In this document: piece after piece, positions 53,674-63,067 of the stretch
Layout of the letters: each line of letters opens with the position of its first letter
Numbering within the stretch: position 1 is the first letter of the stretch
Source: Cyclobacteriaceae bacterium
GTDB taxonomy: Bacteria > Bacteroidota > Bacteroidia > Cytophagales > Cyclobacteriaceae
Length of the DNA: 64,000 nt
Reading direction: 5' to 3'
NCBI GenBank assembly: GCA_019638255.1
Contig: JAHBUD010000001.1
Coordinates: 1,922,001-1,986,000, forward strand
Translations under genes and position numbers: made by a program
Notes under the pieces: model-generated
What the model was told of the DNA's origin: nothing
The model's database searches: none
The model's input: only the letters and a program-made list of their open reading frames with translations

Positions 53674-54078
53674 TTAGTCGCGGATATATTTTTCTGCCTT
53701 TTTTCTCAGCATATCCCGATCAGCAGTAATAGAAGGGTCGCTGTAGATGTGTTGTGATAGTTCACCTACCACAGATTTCTTGTACCCCAACTTCTCAGCG
53801 ATGGATTCACAAAAAATAATTTCACTGCGGAATACCTGGCCATCCATTTTCATCATTTGAATGAGGTAATAAAGGTGTTCAAATTTCTCTTCATTGGTCA
53901 TGGCAGTAAGATCGCCAATGGGTTTGGGCTTATTGATCAACTCTTGAACTTCTTCTGCTGAAAGTCCATTGGCCTTCCCAACCATGTGAATTAATTTCGA
54001 TTCTCGATCTTCAATTTTACTGTCACTGGCAGCTAAATTGATCAGGATATTTAATTCTGCTTTTGTGTTTAATGCCAT
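53674..54078 (-). CDS. TerB-like protein
   Basis: A 134-residue, all-helical protein. The pattern AELNILINLAASDSKIEDRESKLI and LYYLIQMMKMDGQVFRSEI resembles the two-fold repeat of the TerB/DjlA N-terminal fold, with acidic residues that bind metal in some members. Function here is unknown; TerB-like proteins sense stress or take part in membrane-associated complexes. It is divergent from the head-GIN protein gene. Confidence 0.72.
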   Translation of the reverse strand: MALNTKAELNILINLAASDSKIEDRESKLIHMVGKANGLSAEEVQELINKPKPIGDLTAMTNEEKFEHLYYLIQMMKMDGQVFRSEIIFCESIAEKLGYKKSVVGELSQHIYSDPSITADRDMLRKKAEKYIRD

Positions 54079-54226
54079 ATATGTGTAGCCGGTTTAAATC
54101 TTTTAAAAATCTCTGAAATATAGCTAAAATTACAATGTTTTGATACACTTGCAAAAAAATCAACTCCTTTTGAGGACTTATGCAACCCCTTCCTTGTTGT
54201 GCTGTCTTTTATGCAAAAGATGTAAT

Positions 54227-54907
54227 ATGAAGAAGTTATTGGTTTTGTCTTTTCTTTTCTCAACATTTTTTCTGTCTGCCCAACAAACGGAAACTCGTTC
54301 TGTCGGCTCATTCCGGGGCATTAAGTCGTCCACTGGTATTGATGTTTATCTGAAGAGCGGATCGAAAGAGAGTGTCCGGGTTGAGGTGTCGGGTACGGAT
54401 ATTAAAAATGTTATTACCGATGTATCTGGCGATTACCTTAAGATTCAAATGGCAGAAGGGCGCTATAATCGATCACGTTCAGTAAAAGTTTATGTTACTT
54501 ATGTAGACTTGTCTAAAATATCCTGCAGTTCAGCTTCAAGTATTTACTCTGAAGACATCATAAAAACACGTTCCATGTCTCTGAGCGCCTCCAGCGCGGG
54601 AGCAATTGACATTGGGGTAGACACTGAGCACTTAACCATTAGTGCCTCCAGTGCAGCAGAGGTTGAATTAAGGGGTAAGGCCCGAAAGGCAGTTCTGGAA
54701 GCTAGTAGCGCGGCAAAAATTGGAGCCTATGATCTGGAAACCGAAGAGGCGGACTTGAGTGCCAGTAGTGCCGGGTCTATCAGGGTTTCAGTATCACAAA
54801 AAATTGATGCGCGGGCCAGCAGCGGTGCTGATATCCGATATCGGGGCAGTCCGATGAAAACGAATACAAACTCCAGCAGTGGAGGTTCCGTAAGGAAAGC
54901 GAGCTAA
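54227..54907 (+). CDS. Head-GIN (DUF2807) domain exported protein
   Basis: A 226-residue secreted protein starting at the ATG 54227, with signal peptide MKKLLVLSFLFSTFFLSAQ. The rest is a right-handed beta-helix-like ladder with repeated (S/A)SS(A/G) turns about every 18-22 residues (SLSASSAGAID, TISASSAAEVE, LEASSAAKIG, DLSASSAGSIR). This is the head-GIN/DUF2807 family, common and abundant in Bacteroidota, with unknown role at the cell surface. A strong terminator lies at 54909-54940. Confidence 0.85.
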   Translation: MKKLLVLSFLFSTFFLSAQQTETRSVGSFRGIKSSTGIDVYLKSGSKESVRVEVSGTDIKNVITDVSGDYLKIQMAEGRYNRSRSVKVYVTYVDLSKISCSSASSIYSEDIIKTRSMSLSASSAGAIDIGVDTEHLTISASSAAEVELRGKARKAVLEASSAAKIGAYDLETEEADLSASSAGSIRVSVSQKIDARASSGADIRYRGSPMKTNTNSSSGGSVRKAS

Positions 54908-54908
54908 C

Positions 54909-54940
54909 AAAAAATCCCGGTCTGATCACCGGGATTTTTT
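54909..54940 (+). terminator. Rho-independent terminator after the head-GIN gene
   Basis: AAAAAATCCCGG (54909-54920) pairs with CCGGGATTTTTT (54929-54940) around an 8-base loop, ending in a T-run. Clear stem-loop terminator. Confidence 0.88.
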
Positions 54941-54952
54941 GTTATTTCGCAT

Positions 54953-55726
54953 ATGGGTTTTTACCTGCTAGGCACAAAAAGTTTTTGGGCAATTCTTACC
55001 GTTGTATTTCTACGGTACCTGGTTTTTGCCGTTCTGGCTTTCATTGTTTTTTATGGTGTAAAAAAGCATGCCTGGCAATTCTGGAAAATTCAAAACCGGT
55101 TTCCGCTCCGCAAAGACTATGTGCGTGAAATAGTGTATTCCATTGTTACCTCTTTCATTTTTGCAGGCGTTGGTTTTGCAGTATTCCTTACCCCATTCTC
55201 AGCTTATACACAGGTTTATTATAAAGTAGGTGATTATGGATGGGGCTATCTGGTGCTCAGTGCTATCCTGATTATTTTTCTTCACGACACATACTTTTAC
55301 TGGATGCATCGTCTTATTCACCATAAGTCGGTTTATAAGTATGTACACCGCGTCCATCACTTATCGACCAATCCTTCACCATGGGCTGCCATGGCTTTTC
55401 ATCCGCTGGAGGCCGTGCTAGAGGCTGGAATTATTGTGGTGGTAGCATTTGCATTTCCGGTGCATCCGCTGGCCATAGGTATATTTTTGTTGTTTATGAT
55501 GATTTACAATGTTTATGGGCATCTTGGTTATGAATTATATCCGAATGGCTTTTCGAAGGGCCTGGTTGGCCGCTGGATTAACACTTCCGTAAATCATAAT
55601 ATGCATCACCAGTATTTTCGAGGGAATTACGGATTGTATTTTTTGTTTTGGGATCGATGGTTGGGTACCCTGCATCCTGATTATGATGATGCATTTGGCG
55701 AGACAACATCGAGGAAGAAACCCTGA
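54953..55726 (+). CDS. Sterol desaturase/fatty acid hydroxylase family protein
   Basis: A 257-residue membrane protein with four hydrophobic segments and the three histidine boxes of the family: HDTYFYWMHRLIHH near residue 104, HRVHHLSTNPSPW near 130 and NHNMHHQYFRGNYG near 215. These bind a di-iron centre for hydroxylation or desaturation of a lipid. The natural substrate is unknown; ornithine- or sphingolipid-type lipids are possible in Bacteroidota. It follows the head-GIN terminator and starts 12 bases after it, so its promoter must lie within or just before that hairpin region. Confidence 0.85.
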   Translation: MGFYLLGTKSFWAILTVVFLRYLVFAVLAFIVFYGVKKHAWQFWKIQNRFPLRKDYVREIVYSIVTSFIFAGVGFAVFLTPFSAYTQVYYKVGDYGWGYLVLSAILIIFLHDTYFYWMHRLIHHKSVYKYVHRVHHLSTNPSPWAAMAFHPLEAVLEAGIIVVVAFAFPVHPLAIGIFLLFMMIYNVYGHLGYELYPNGFSKGLVGRWINTSVNHNMHHQYFRGNYGLYFLFWDRWLGTLHPDYDDAFGETTSRKKP

Positions 55727-55845
55727 AATCAGGCATTCAAACGTTTTTCTGCCTGATAGAATCAAAATTTAACCTTCGCCTTAAGAATTGCATCAAAAAT
55801 TTTACGATGTAGGGTAAAATTTATACCATTTTTTCAAAAATACTA

Positions 55846-55853
55846 TACCTTTG
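55846..55853 (+). promoter_or_regulatory. TAnnTTTG -7 box before glnN
   Basis: TACCTTTG at 55846-55853 matches the Bacteroidota -7 element and lies 27 bases upstream of the ATG at 55881. A clear TTTG -33 element is not seen; a T-run sits in that region. Confidence 0.45.
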
Positions 55854-55880
55854 GCGCTAATCACACCAAAAACAACCACT

Positions 55881-58043
55881 ATGGCGCATTTACGATTTGA
55901 AGCTTTAAAACTATTGAATGAACGGCCCCGGATGCATATGGACCTACCAGCACCAAGGGTATCTGATTATTTTGGCGAAAACGTTTTTACCGCAGATCAG
56001 ATGCGGGCGTCCCTGTCTCCCTCAGTGTTTAAGAAGGTAAGCAAGGCCATTAAGTTTCACGAAAAAATTGATGAAGATACGGCCGATGCGGTAGCCTCAG
56101 CAGTAAAGAGCTGGGCGCTGAGCAAAGGAGCCACGCATTTTACCCATTGGTTTCAGCCGTTAACCGGTGGTACTGCTGAGAAGCACGATTCTTTCTTCGA
56201 TGCCATAGCAGGTATTGAAAAATTTAAGGGAAGTGAACTGGTGCAACAAGAGCCTGATGCTTCGTCTTTTCCGAGTGGCGGTATTCGTACTACGTTTGAA
56301 GCCCGTGGTTACACGGCTTGGGACCCTACTTCTCCGATGTTTTTGTATGGAAAAACCCTGTGTATCCCCACTGTATTTGTATCGTACACCGGTGAAACAC
56401 TGGATGCAAAAGGCCCGCTGTTAAAGGCGCTTAAGGCGGTTGATTTGGCGGCCACTAAAGTATGCCAGTTTTTTGATAAGGATGTTCAAACCGTTCAGGC
56501 TTCATTGGGTTGTGAGCAAGAATATTTTGTGGTGGATAAAGGGCTGTACATGGCGCGTCCTGATCTTGTAATGGGAGGACGTTCTGTTTTTGGTCATGCA
56601 CCTGCCAGGGGACAACAAATGGAAGATCATTATTTTGCTTCCATACCTTCGCGGGTTTATGACTTCATGAAGGAGTTTGAATACGAAGCCTGGAAACTGG
56701 GTATTCCTGTTCGTACACGACATAATGAAGTGGCTCCAAGCCAGTTTGAAGTAGCTCCGTTATTCGAGGAGGTAAATGTTGCCAACGATCACAATCAATT
56801 GCTAATGGATGTGATGTGGCGTGTGGCTGAACGCCATAACCTGAAAGTGTTGTTCCATGAAAAGCCCTTTGCCGGATTAAATGGAACCGGCAAGCATAAC
56901 AACTGGTCGTTGATTACCGATACTGGTGTAAACCTTTTTGCACCTTCCAGCAGTGCACGCGATAACCTGTTGTTCCTGACCTTTTTTGTAAACACCATTA
57001 AGGCTGTGCACGAACATGCCGATTTACTACGCGCCAGTATTGCCACCTCTGGTAATGATCATCGCCTAGGTGCCAATGAAGCGCCTCCGGCTATCATGTC
57101 GGTGTTTATTGGTTCGCAGATGACAGCCGTGCTGGATGAACTGGAGAAGAAGGGCAATATTAAAATCGAGAAGGGTGATAATATGTATATGAAGCTTGGT
57201 ATCGACCAGATCCCTGAAATTATTCTGGATGCTACTGATCGTAACCGCACATCGCCTTTTGCCTTTACCGGAAACAAATTTGAATTCCGTGCTGTAGGCG
57301 GAAGCGATAATTGCGCAGTGCCCATGACAGCCCTTAACCTCATTGTAGCCGATCAGCTATCAAAATTCCATGAAGCTGTGTCCAAAGAAATTGAAAAGGG
57401 TACAGAAAAGCGTTTGGCGATCGTAAATGTCTTGAGAAAGTATATCAAGGAATCGAAAGATGTCCGTTTTGAAGGAGATGGTTATTCTGAGGGTTGGGTG
57501 AAAGAGGCTGCCAAGAGAAAACTCAGCAACATCAAAAATACCCCACGTGCGTTGGATGCTTATTTAACGCCTAAATCAGTTGAGATGTATGCACGTCATG
57601 GTGTATTGACAAAGCCTGAACTTGAAGCACGGAATGAAATCCGCCTTGAAGCCTACATGAAGCGCATTCAGATCGAGGCTCGTATAATGGGCGATCTGGC
57701 TATGAACCATATTGTACCTACAGCCATTGCTTATCAAAACAAGTTAATAACCAATGCCAATGGGTTAAAAGGCTTAGGAATAGACAACAAGGCGGTTATT
57801 CAAACCATAAAGGAAATTACTGAGCTCATCAGTATCCTAAAGAACAGCGTACGCCAGATGATTGAAGAGCGTAAACGGCTCAACAAGATTAGCGATACCC
57901 ATAAACGGGCAATAGGCTACTGCGATGATATCAAAGAAAAATATTTCGATACAATCCGCGATGCTGTGGATGATCTCGAATTATTAATTGATGATGAGGA
58001 TTGGCCGCTTGTAAAATACCGGGAACTTTTGTTTCTTCGCTAA
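55881..58043 (+). CDS. glnN: Glutamine synthetase type III
   Basis: A 720-residue ATP-dependent enzyme that makes glutamine from glutamate and ammonia. The ATG at 55881 gives the usual type III length (~700-730). The type III order of motifs is present: HNEVAPSQFEVAPLFEEVNV near residue 277, FAGLNGTGKHNNWSL near 330 and the C-terminal helical region with RKLSNIKNTPRALDAYL. Large GSIII proteins are typical of Bacteroidota and cyanobacteria. Ammonia released by the urease encoded at the other end of this window would be assimilated here. Confidence 0.95.
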   Translation: MAHLRFEALKLLNERPRMHMDLPAPRVSDYFGENVFTADQMRASLSPSVFKKVSKAIKFHEKIDEDTADAVASAVKSWALSKGATHFTHWFQPLTGGTAEKHDSFFDAIAGIEKFKGSELVQQEPDASSFPSGGIRTTFEARGYTAWDPTSPMFLYGKTLCIPTVFVSYTGETLDAKGPLLKALKAVDLAATKVCQFFDKDVQTVQASLGCEQEYFVVDKGLYMARPDLVMGGRSVFGHAPARGQQMEDHYFASIPSRVYDFMKEFEYEAWKLGIPVRTRHNEVAPSQFEVAPLFEEVNVANDHNQLLMDVMWRVAERHNLKVLFHEKPFAGLNGTGKHNNWSLITDTGVNLFAPSSSARDNLLFLTFFVNTIKAVHEHADLLRASIATSGNDHRLGANEAPPAIMSVFIGSQMTAVLDELEKKGNIKIEKGDNMYMKLGIDQIPEIILDATDRNRTSPFAFTGNKFEFRAVGGSDNCAVPMTALNLIVADQLSKFHEAVSKEIEKGTEKRLAIVNVLRKYIKESKDVRFEGDGYSEGWVKEAAKRKLSNIKNTPRALDAYLTPKSVEMYARHGVLTKPELEARNEIRLEAYMKRIQIEARIMGDLAMNHIVPTAIAYQNKLITNANGLKGLGIDNKAVIQTIKEITELISILKNSVRQMIEERKRLNKISDTHKRAIGYCDDIKEKYFDTIRDAVDDLELLIDDEDWPLVKYRELLFLR

Positions 58044-58064
58044 GTATTAACCTAAACCTATGAC

Positions 58065-58099
58065 AAAAGCGGAATACCAGTAATTGGTCTTCCGCTTTT
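58065..58099 (+). terminator. Terminator after glnN
   Basis: AAAAGCGGAA (58065-58074) pairs with TTCCGCTTTT (58090-58099), with an ACCA/TGGT inner stem, followed by a T-rich stretch. Confidence 0.7.
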
Positions 58100-58157
58100 T
58101 CATTATTTAGTCTTCTCAATTTTCTTAGCGGTGGTGAAATCCTTAGATTTAGCAGTT

Positions 58158-59630
58158 ATGAGAAGTTTATTTTCCCTTTTATTCTTTATATCAGCTTCTT
58201 TCTCCTTTGCCCAAAAGAAAGTGATCGCTGAAATCAATTCGTTGATTACCCCCAATGAGCTCGAAGCACATTTATCTTTTTTAGCAGCCGATGAAATGCG
58301 GGGTCGTGATACAGGATCTCCAGAGTTAAGAATAGCCGGTAATTATATTGCTTCCTGGTTCCATCAGCAGGGTTTAAGTGAATTGCCAGGCTCTCCTGGT
58401 TATTTTCAGCCTGTAAATCTTGAAAAATCAACTCCAGCTAATGCAGGTTCTGTATCGTTTGATGGAAAGACTTATGTTTTTAAAGAAAATCTTCTTGTTT
58501 TGGCAGGAGCCAATATAGCGTGGGAAGGTAGTTTTGTTTTTGTTGGGTATGGTTCAGCAGAAGAACTCGATAAAGCCGATATTGCCGGTAAAATGGTATT
58601 GGCTTTGGCCGGATCAAAAGAGGCAGATAACATCAATAAGGTGTTTTCGGCCAGTAATACAAAATATGCCAATGTAACAGCCCGCGGTGGTGCGGGGCTT
58701 GTTGAGTTTTTAACCTTCTCGCAAATTCCTTTTCCAACACTTGTAAACTTTTTCTCCGGAGGTCCGCGATGGGGTTGGCAGGTTCAGGAATCAGCGCAGC
58801 CACACATTTGGTTGAAACCGGATGATGTTTCTAAAATAAGTTATCGCGAAGGCGGTATCATTTCTGGGACTCTTGCGATAAGTGGTCAAAAAAGAGAGCC
58901 GGTGCCGGGAAGAAATGTGGTGGGACTAATAGAGGGCACTGATGCCAAACTAAAAGAGGAATACATCATTGTAACTGCGCACTACGATCATATTGGTGTC
59001 GGCAGACCAACAGAATCCGGAGATTCTATTTTTAACGGTGCACGCGATAATGCCATTGGTGTAGTGGCGTTGTTGCAGGTTGCTAAATACCTAAGTCAAT
59101 ATCCGCCTAAGCGATCAGTTATGTTGGTCGCATTAACATCTGAAGAGAAGGGATTGCTCGGGAGCCGATGGTATGTTGAGCATCCGTTGGCACCGTTAAA
59201 TAAGCATGTATTGAATATCAATTGCGATGGTGTTGGGTATAACGATAAATCGATTATTACGAGTATCAGTTTAGGGAGAACAACTGCAGATAAGAATTTA
59301 CTGACAGCCACTAAGGCCTTTAAACTTGGGTTGGGCGGTGATCCGGATCCTAAGGAAGGTTTCTTTGAACGATCCGATCAGGTTTCTTTTGCAACAAAGG
59401 GAATACCTGCCATTAAACTTCAACCCGGATTGGCAAGAATGGATGATGAGATTCGAAAATACTACCACCGGCAGGCCGATGAAGTCTCAACCTTAGATTT
59501 TGATTACCTTACCAAGTTCTATAAAACCTTTGTGTATTCAGTTTCGTTGCTTGCCAATGAACCGGTTGCACCTTTTTGGAATAAAGGCGATAAGTACGAG
59601 GCGGCTGCCATTAAACTTTATAACCGTTAA
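58158..59630 (+). CDS. M28-family metallopeptidase (1 of 2)
   Basis: A ~490-residue exported zinc peptidase (ATG 58158, signal peptide ends SFAQ). A protease-associated-domain-like insert precedes the catalytic part. Zinc ligand motifs are AHYDHIG near residue 283, GARDNAIGV near 304, TSEEKGLLGS near 339 and NINCDGVGYND near 364; a final His lies in KYYHRQADE. It starts 59 bases after the glnN terminator and is followed 25 bases later by a close paralogue. Members of this type act as aminopeptidases or carboxypeptidases; the substrate is unknown. Confidence 0.9.
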   Translation: MRSLFSLLFFISASFSFAQKKVIAEINSLITPNELEAHLSFLAADEMRGRDTGSPELRIAGNYIASWFHQQGLSELPGSPGYFQPVNLEKSTPANAGSVSFDGKTYVFKENLLVLAGANIAWEGSFVFVGYGSAEELDKADIAGKMVLALAGSKEADNINKVFSASNTKYANVTARGGAGLVEFLTFSQIPFPTLVNFFSGGPRWGWQVQESAQPHIWLKPDDVSKISYREGGIISGTLAISGQKREPVPGRNVVGLIEGTDAKLKEEYIIVTAHYDHIGVGRPTESGDSIFNGARDNAIGVVALLQVAKYLSQYPPKRSVMLVALTSEEKGLLGSRWYVEHPLAPLNKHVLNINCDGVGYNDKSIITSISLGRTTADKNLLTATKAFKLGLGGDPDPKEGFFERSDQVSFATKGIPAIKLQPGLARMDDEIRKYYHRQADEVSTLDFDYLTKFYKTFVYSVSLLANEPVAPFWNKGDKYEAAAIKLYNR

Positions 59631-59654
59631 CTATTGATAATTAAACACAACTCT

Positions 59655-61148
59655 ATGACGAATCTTAAAAACTACATGCTATTGCTTACGCTGGTTATTC
59701 TCCCGACATTGACCTTTGCCCAGAAAAACCCCGTAGCAGAAGTAACCCGATTGATTACACCAGCCGAAGTAGAAGCCAATCTTACCTTCCTCGCTTCAGA
59801 TGAAATGAGAGGACGTGATACTGGCTCACCTGAAATCGACATTGCGGCAAATTATATTGCTGCGTTGTATAAAATTTATGGCTTGAAGACTGCGCCAGGC
59901 CTATCGAATTATTTTCAACCGGTAGCCTTGGAAAATGCACACCCCGCTAAAGCTGGTGAGTTATCGCTGGGTGGGGATGTTTTTAAGTTTAAAGATGATT
60001 TTATCCTTTTCGAAGGTGAAAACCAGGAATGGAAAGGTGAGTTTGTTTATGTGGGCTATGGCTCGTTAGAAGAATTGAAGCAAGCCAATGTAAAGGGAAA
60101 AATGGTTATTGCACTGGCCGGTACAAAAGATTCAGGTGGTAATCCCATGGCCATCTTCAGTGCAGCAGGCGGAAAGTTTCAAGATGCAAAGAATGAAGGA
60201 GCAGCAGGTTTAATTGAAATCTTTGCTTCCCCGCAAGTGCCTTGGCCTGCGTTGGTAAACTATTTTGCTAATAATATTACCATGCGAGTTAAGACGAACA
60301 GCAGTGGAGGATCACCTCATGTGTGGTTAAAAGACAGCGATGCTGAAGGGTTGAAGAAAATTAAGGATGGATCACTTGCAGGGTCATTGAAAATTGAAGG
60401 CATTACAACTGAAGCTGTTCCATCTAAGAATGTTATTGGAATGATTGAAGGTACAGATGCTAAACTTAAAAGTGAGTTCCTGGTTGTTTCCGCACATTAC
60501 GATCATGTGGGTGTTCAGAAAAATGCACAGCCTGGAAAGGACTCAATTTTTAACGGTGCCCGTGATAATGCTATTGGTGTAGTGGGTTTGCTTGCTACCG
60601 CGAAGTATTTGGCTCAATATCCACCTAAGCGTTCAGTATTGTTTATTGCACTTACTGGTGAGGAGAAGGGCTTGCTCGGCAGTAAGTATTACGCTGAAAA
60701 CCCTATTGTACCGTTGAACAAGACAGTGTTCAATTTTAACTGCGATGGAGCCGGGTATAACGATGTTACCCTTGCCACCGTTATCGGAATGGAGCGTACT
60801 ACAGCAGAGGCTGATCTGACGAAAGCTTGCTCCGCTTTTGGGATAAAGGCCATTGTTGATCCTGTCCCTGAACAAAATCTTTTTGAGCGATCAGATAACT
60901 ACAATTTTGCCGTAAAGGGTGTTCCGGCCATAACCTTTGCCCCGGGTACAACAGCCTTCGATGAAGAATTGTTGAAATACTATCATCAACCAGCTGATGA
61001 AGTGTCATCGTTGGATTTTAATTACCTGATTAAATATTTCCGGGCGTATGTGTATGCGAATGTGTTGTTGGCTAACAACCCTTCAGCACCGGTGTGGAAA
61101 GCGGGCGATAAATTTGAAGCCGAAGCTAAAAAGCTTTACGGCAAGTAA
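59655..61148 (+). CDS. M28-family metallopeptidase (2 of 2)
   Basis: A ~497-residue paralogue of the preceding gene (ATG 59655, signal peptide ends TFAQ). The same motifs recur: AHYDHVGVQ, GARDNAIGVVGL, TGEEKGLLGS, FNCDGAGYND and KYYHQPADE. Their similarity over the whole length shows a tandem duplication. A bulged stem-loop terminator at 61161-61200 closes the pair. The two may have diverged in substrate range or expression. Confidence 0.9.
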   Translation: MTNLKNYMLLLTLVILPTLTFAQKNPVAEVTRLITPAEVEANLTFLASDEMRGRDTGSPEIDIAANYIAALYKIYGLKTAPGLSNYFQPVALENAHPAKAGELSLGGDVFKFKDDFILFEGENQEWKGEFVYVGYGSLEELKQANVKGKMVIALAGTKDSGGNPMAIFSAAGGKFQDAKNEGAAGLIEIFASPQVPWPALVNYFANNITMRVKTNSSGGSPHVWLKDSDAEGLKKIKDGSLAGSLKIEGITTEAVPSKNVIGMIEGTDAKLKSEFLVVSAHYDHVGVQKNAQPGKDSIFNGARDNAIGVVGLLATAKYLAQYPPKRSVLFIALTGEEKGLLGSKYYAENPIVPLNKTVFNFNCDGAGYNDVTLATVIGMERTTAEADLTKACSAFGIKAIVDPVPEQNLFERSDNYNFAVKGVPAITFAPGTTAFDEELLKYYHQPADEVSSLDFNYLIKYFRAYVYANVLLANNPSAPVWKAGDKFEAEAKKLYGK

Positions 61149-61160
61149 TTTATCAAGAAA

Positions 61161-61200
61161 AAAATGAGGTGGCACATCCTGATTGGTTGTGCCCCATTTT
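61161..61200 (+). terminator. Terminator after the M28 pair
   Basis: AAAATGAGGTGGCACA (61161-61176) pairs with TGTGCCCCATTTT (61188-61200) with a bulge, followed by more T residues. It also lies close to the end of the convergent S41 gene. Confidence 0.65.
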
Positions 61201-61224
61201 TATTGTTCAACAGCCTATAAGGCT

Positions 61225-62883
61225 TTAGTTGATGCTAAGTGTCTTTTTGTACTGTGCTGTGTTGGACAGTACTTCAAAGGATTTTTTTAGATCTGGGTCG
61301 TACTTAAAACTTACTTCAATTACACCCCTTTCGAGATAATAGCGGGAAATGATATCCTCTTCCAATACTGCCTTAATCTGATCTTTGTAAAGTACAAGTT
61401 CATTTTTCTTACTCTCCTCAACTTTTGATTTTATTTGATCGAGCTGCGACTTCAATTCAGGGTAGTAGCGTTCTCGTTTCGCTTCTTCACTCAATTTGAT
61501 AAGCTGTTGATCAACGATGGATTCATAGCTATATTTCTTTCCTTTCATCCAGGTTAAGAATTGCTGATATTCTTCACTGGTCAATCCAAAATTCTTTACG
61601 TCTGGCTGGGCAGTACGGGCATAAACATACTGGGTTGCATAATCAAAGATGTAACCATATTCGAATAGTGCGAGCGCAACCGGGTGAGTTTCTTCATGCA
61701 TAATCTGTATATCGGGCTCTATCCCTCCGCCATCGTAAACTGTCCTTCCGTTTGTCGTCTTGAAAACAGTTTTAAGTGAATCCGGAATGGAGGCTACACT
61801 ACCGTCATCACGCCTGTGAGTATAGTCAAGCACCTGAATGCAGCGACCTGTTGGGGTATAATACTTGGCGGTGGTGATTTTTACCTGGGCATTGTAGGAA
61901 AGCGGCCGGGGAACTTGTACCAGTCCTTTTCCAAACGAGCGCTCACCGATAACAATTGCACGGTCGTAATCTTGTAGTGTGCCTGCAACAATTTCAGAGG
62001 CCGATGCGCTTCCACGGTTAATCAGTACCACTACCGGAATTTCAAGATCGGCAGGATTGTCGAGGGTGGAATAAGTAGCATTCTGATCCGTAATTTTTCC
62101 TTTTGTGCTCACTACTTTCTTTCCTTTGGGAAGAAACACATTACATACATTCACGGCTTCCATCAGCAAGCCACCAGGGTTGTCGCGTAAATCAAGAATA
62201 ACACCCTTTGGATTTTTCTCCTTAAGTTTAAGAAATGCACTCCGTACATTTTTGCCGGCATCGGGTGTGAACTCAGTAAGTTTGATGTAGGCAATATTGC
62301 TTTCAAGCATTCCTGAAAAGGGTACATTATTCAGCTTTATTTTTTCGCGCTTGAATTCAAGCTTAATGGGTTCAGGTTGGCCAAGTCGTTTAATGGTTAA
62401 GCTTACCGGTTCGCCTACCTGGCCGCGCATAAGGTTACCTGCTTCACGCCTTGATATTTTGCTTAAATCAACTTGATTGATTTTTAAAATTTCATCTCCG
62501 ATTTTCAAACCGCCTTTTTGTGCAGCAAATCCTTCCATAATCATAGTTACCACAGTACGGTCACCCATATCGCGTGTTATGGCACCAATACCACCATACT
62601 GACCGGTGTTCATGGTGCGGAAGTCTTCAACCTGGTCTTCGGGTATGTAATTTGTATAGGGGTCAAGTGATTCCAGCATGGCATCGATGCCGCTTTTCAC
62701 CAGATGATTGGGATTTACCTCATCAACGTAAAGCGCATTGACCTCTTTAAATAATGTAGCGAAAATGTCGAGGTTTTTAGCGATTTCGAAGTAACGGTCG
62801 GCTGGAGGAGTAAAGGCAATTGTTACTAAACCCAATAGGGTAATGGCTGCCACAAATTTCAATATCTTCTTCACGTATTTCAT
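61225..62883 (-). CDS. S41-family C-terminal processing peptidase (CtpA/Prc-like)
   Basis: A 552-residue exported or membrane-anchored serine protease. One N-terminal hydrophobic segment spans about 8-25. A PDZ domain lies at about 85-165 (TGQYGGIGAITRDM, GLKIGDEILKINQVDL). The catalytic Ser is in GSASASEI (291-298) and the Lys in RSFGKGLVQV (~319). The C-terminal ~200 residues form a helical extension. It cleaves C-terminal tails of periplasmic or outer-membrane proteins. It is convergent with the M28 pair and divergent from the M16 gene. Confidence 0.93.
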   Translation of the reverse strand: MKYVKKILKFVAAITLLGLVTIAFTPPADRYFEIAKNLDIFATLFKEVNALYVDEVNPNHLVKSGIDAMLESLDPYTNYIPEDQVEDFRTMNTGQYGGIGAITRDMGDRTVVTMIMEGFAAQKGGLKIGDEILKINQVDLSKISRREAGNLMRGQVGEPVSLTIKRLGQPEPIKLEFKREKIKLNNVPFSGMLESNIAYIKLTEFTPDAGKNVRSAFLKLKEKNPKGVILDLRDNPGGLLMEAVNVCNVFLPKGKKVVSTKGKITDQNATYSTLDNPADLEIPVVVLINRGSASASEIVAGTLQDYDRAIVIGERSFGKGLVQVPRPLSYNAQVKITTAKYYTPTGRCIQVLDYTHRRDDGSVASIPDSLKTVFKTTNGRTVYDGGGIEPDIQIMHEETHPVALALFEYGYIFDYATQYVYARTAQPDVKNFGLTSEEYQQFLTWMKGKKYSYESIVDQQLIKLSEEAKRERYYPELKSQLDQIKSKVEESKKNELVLYKDQIKAVLEEDIISRYYLERGVIEVSFKYDPDLKKSFEVLSNTAQYKKTLSIN

Positions 62884-63067
62884 AATTCAAGTAACGAAAG
62901 GCATTGGCAATCGGCCATGCACATTAATTGATTGGAAATTTACGGATTTGAAAGGTCTATTTCCTCAACTATTTGGCGAATGAGATTAAATCTTCCTTAG
63001 AGGGCATAAATCCCCATTTTTAACGTTATAGGTTTTACTTACTTTGGAATTCTAAAACCCCTTGTTT

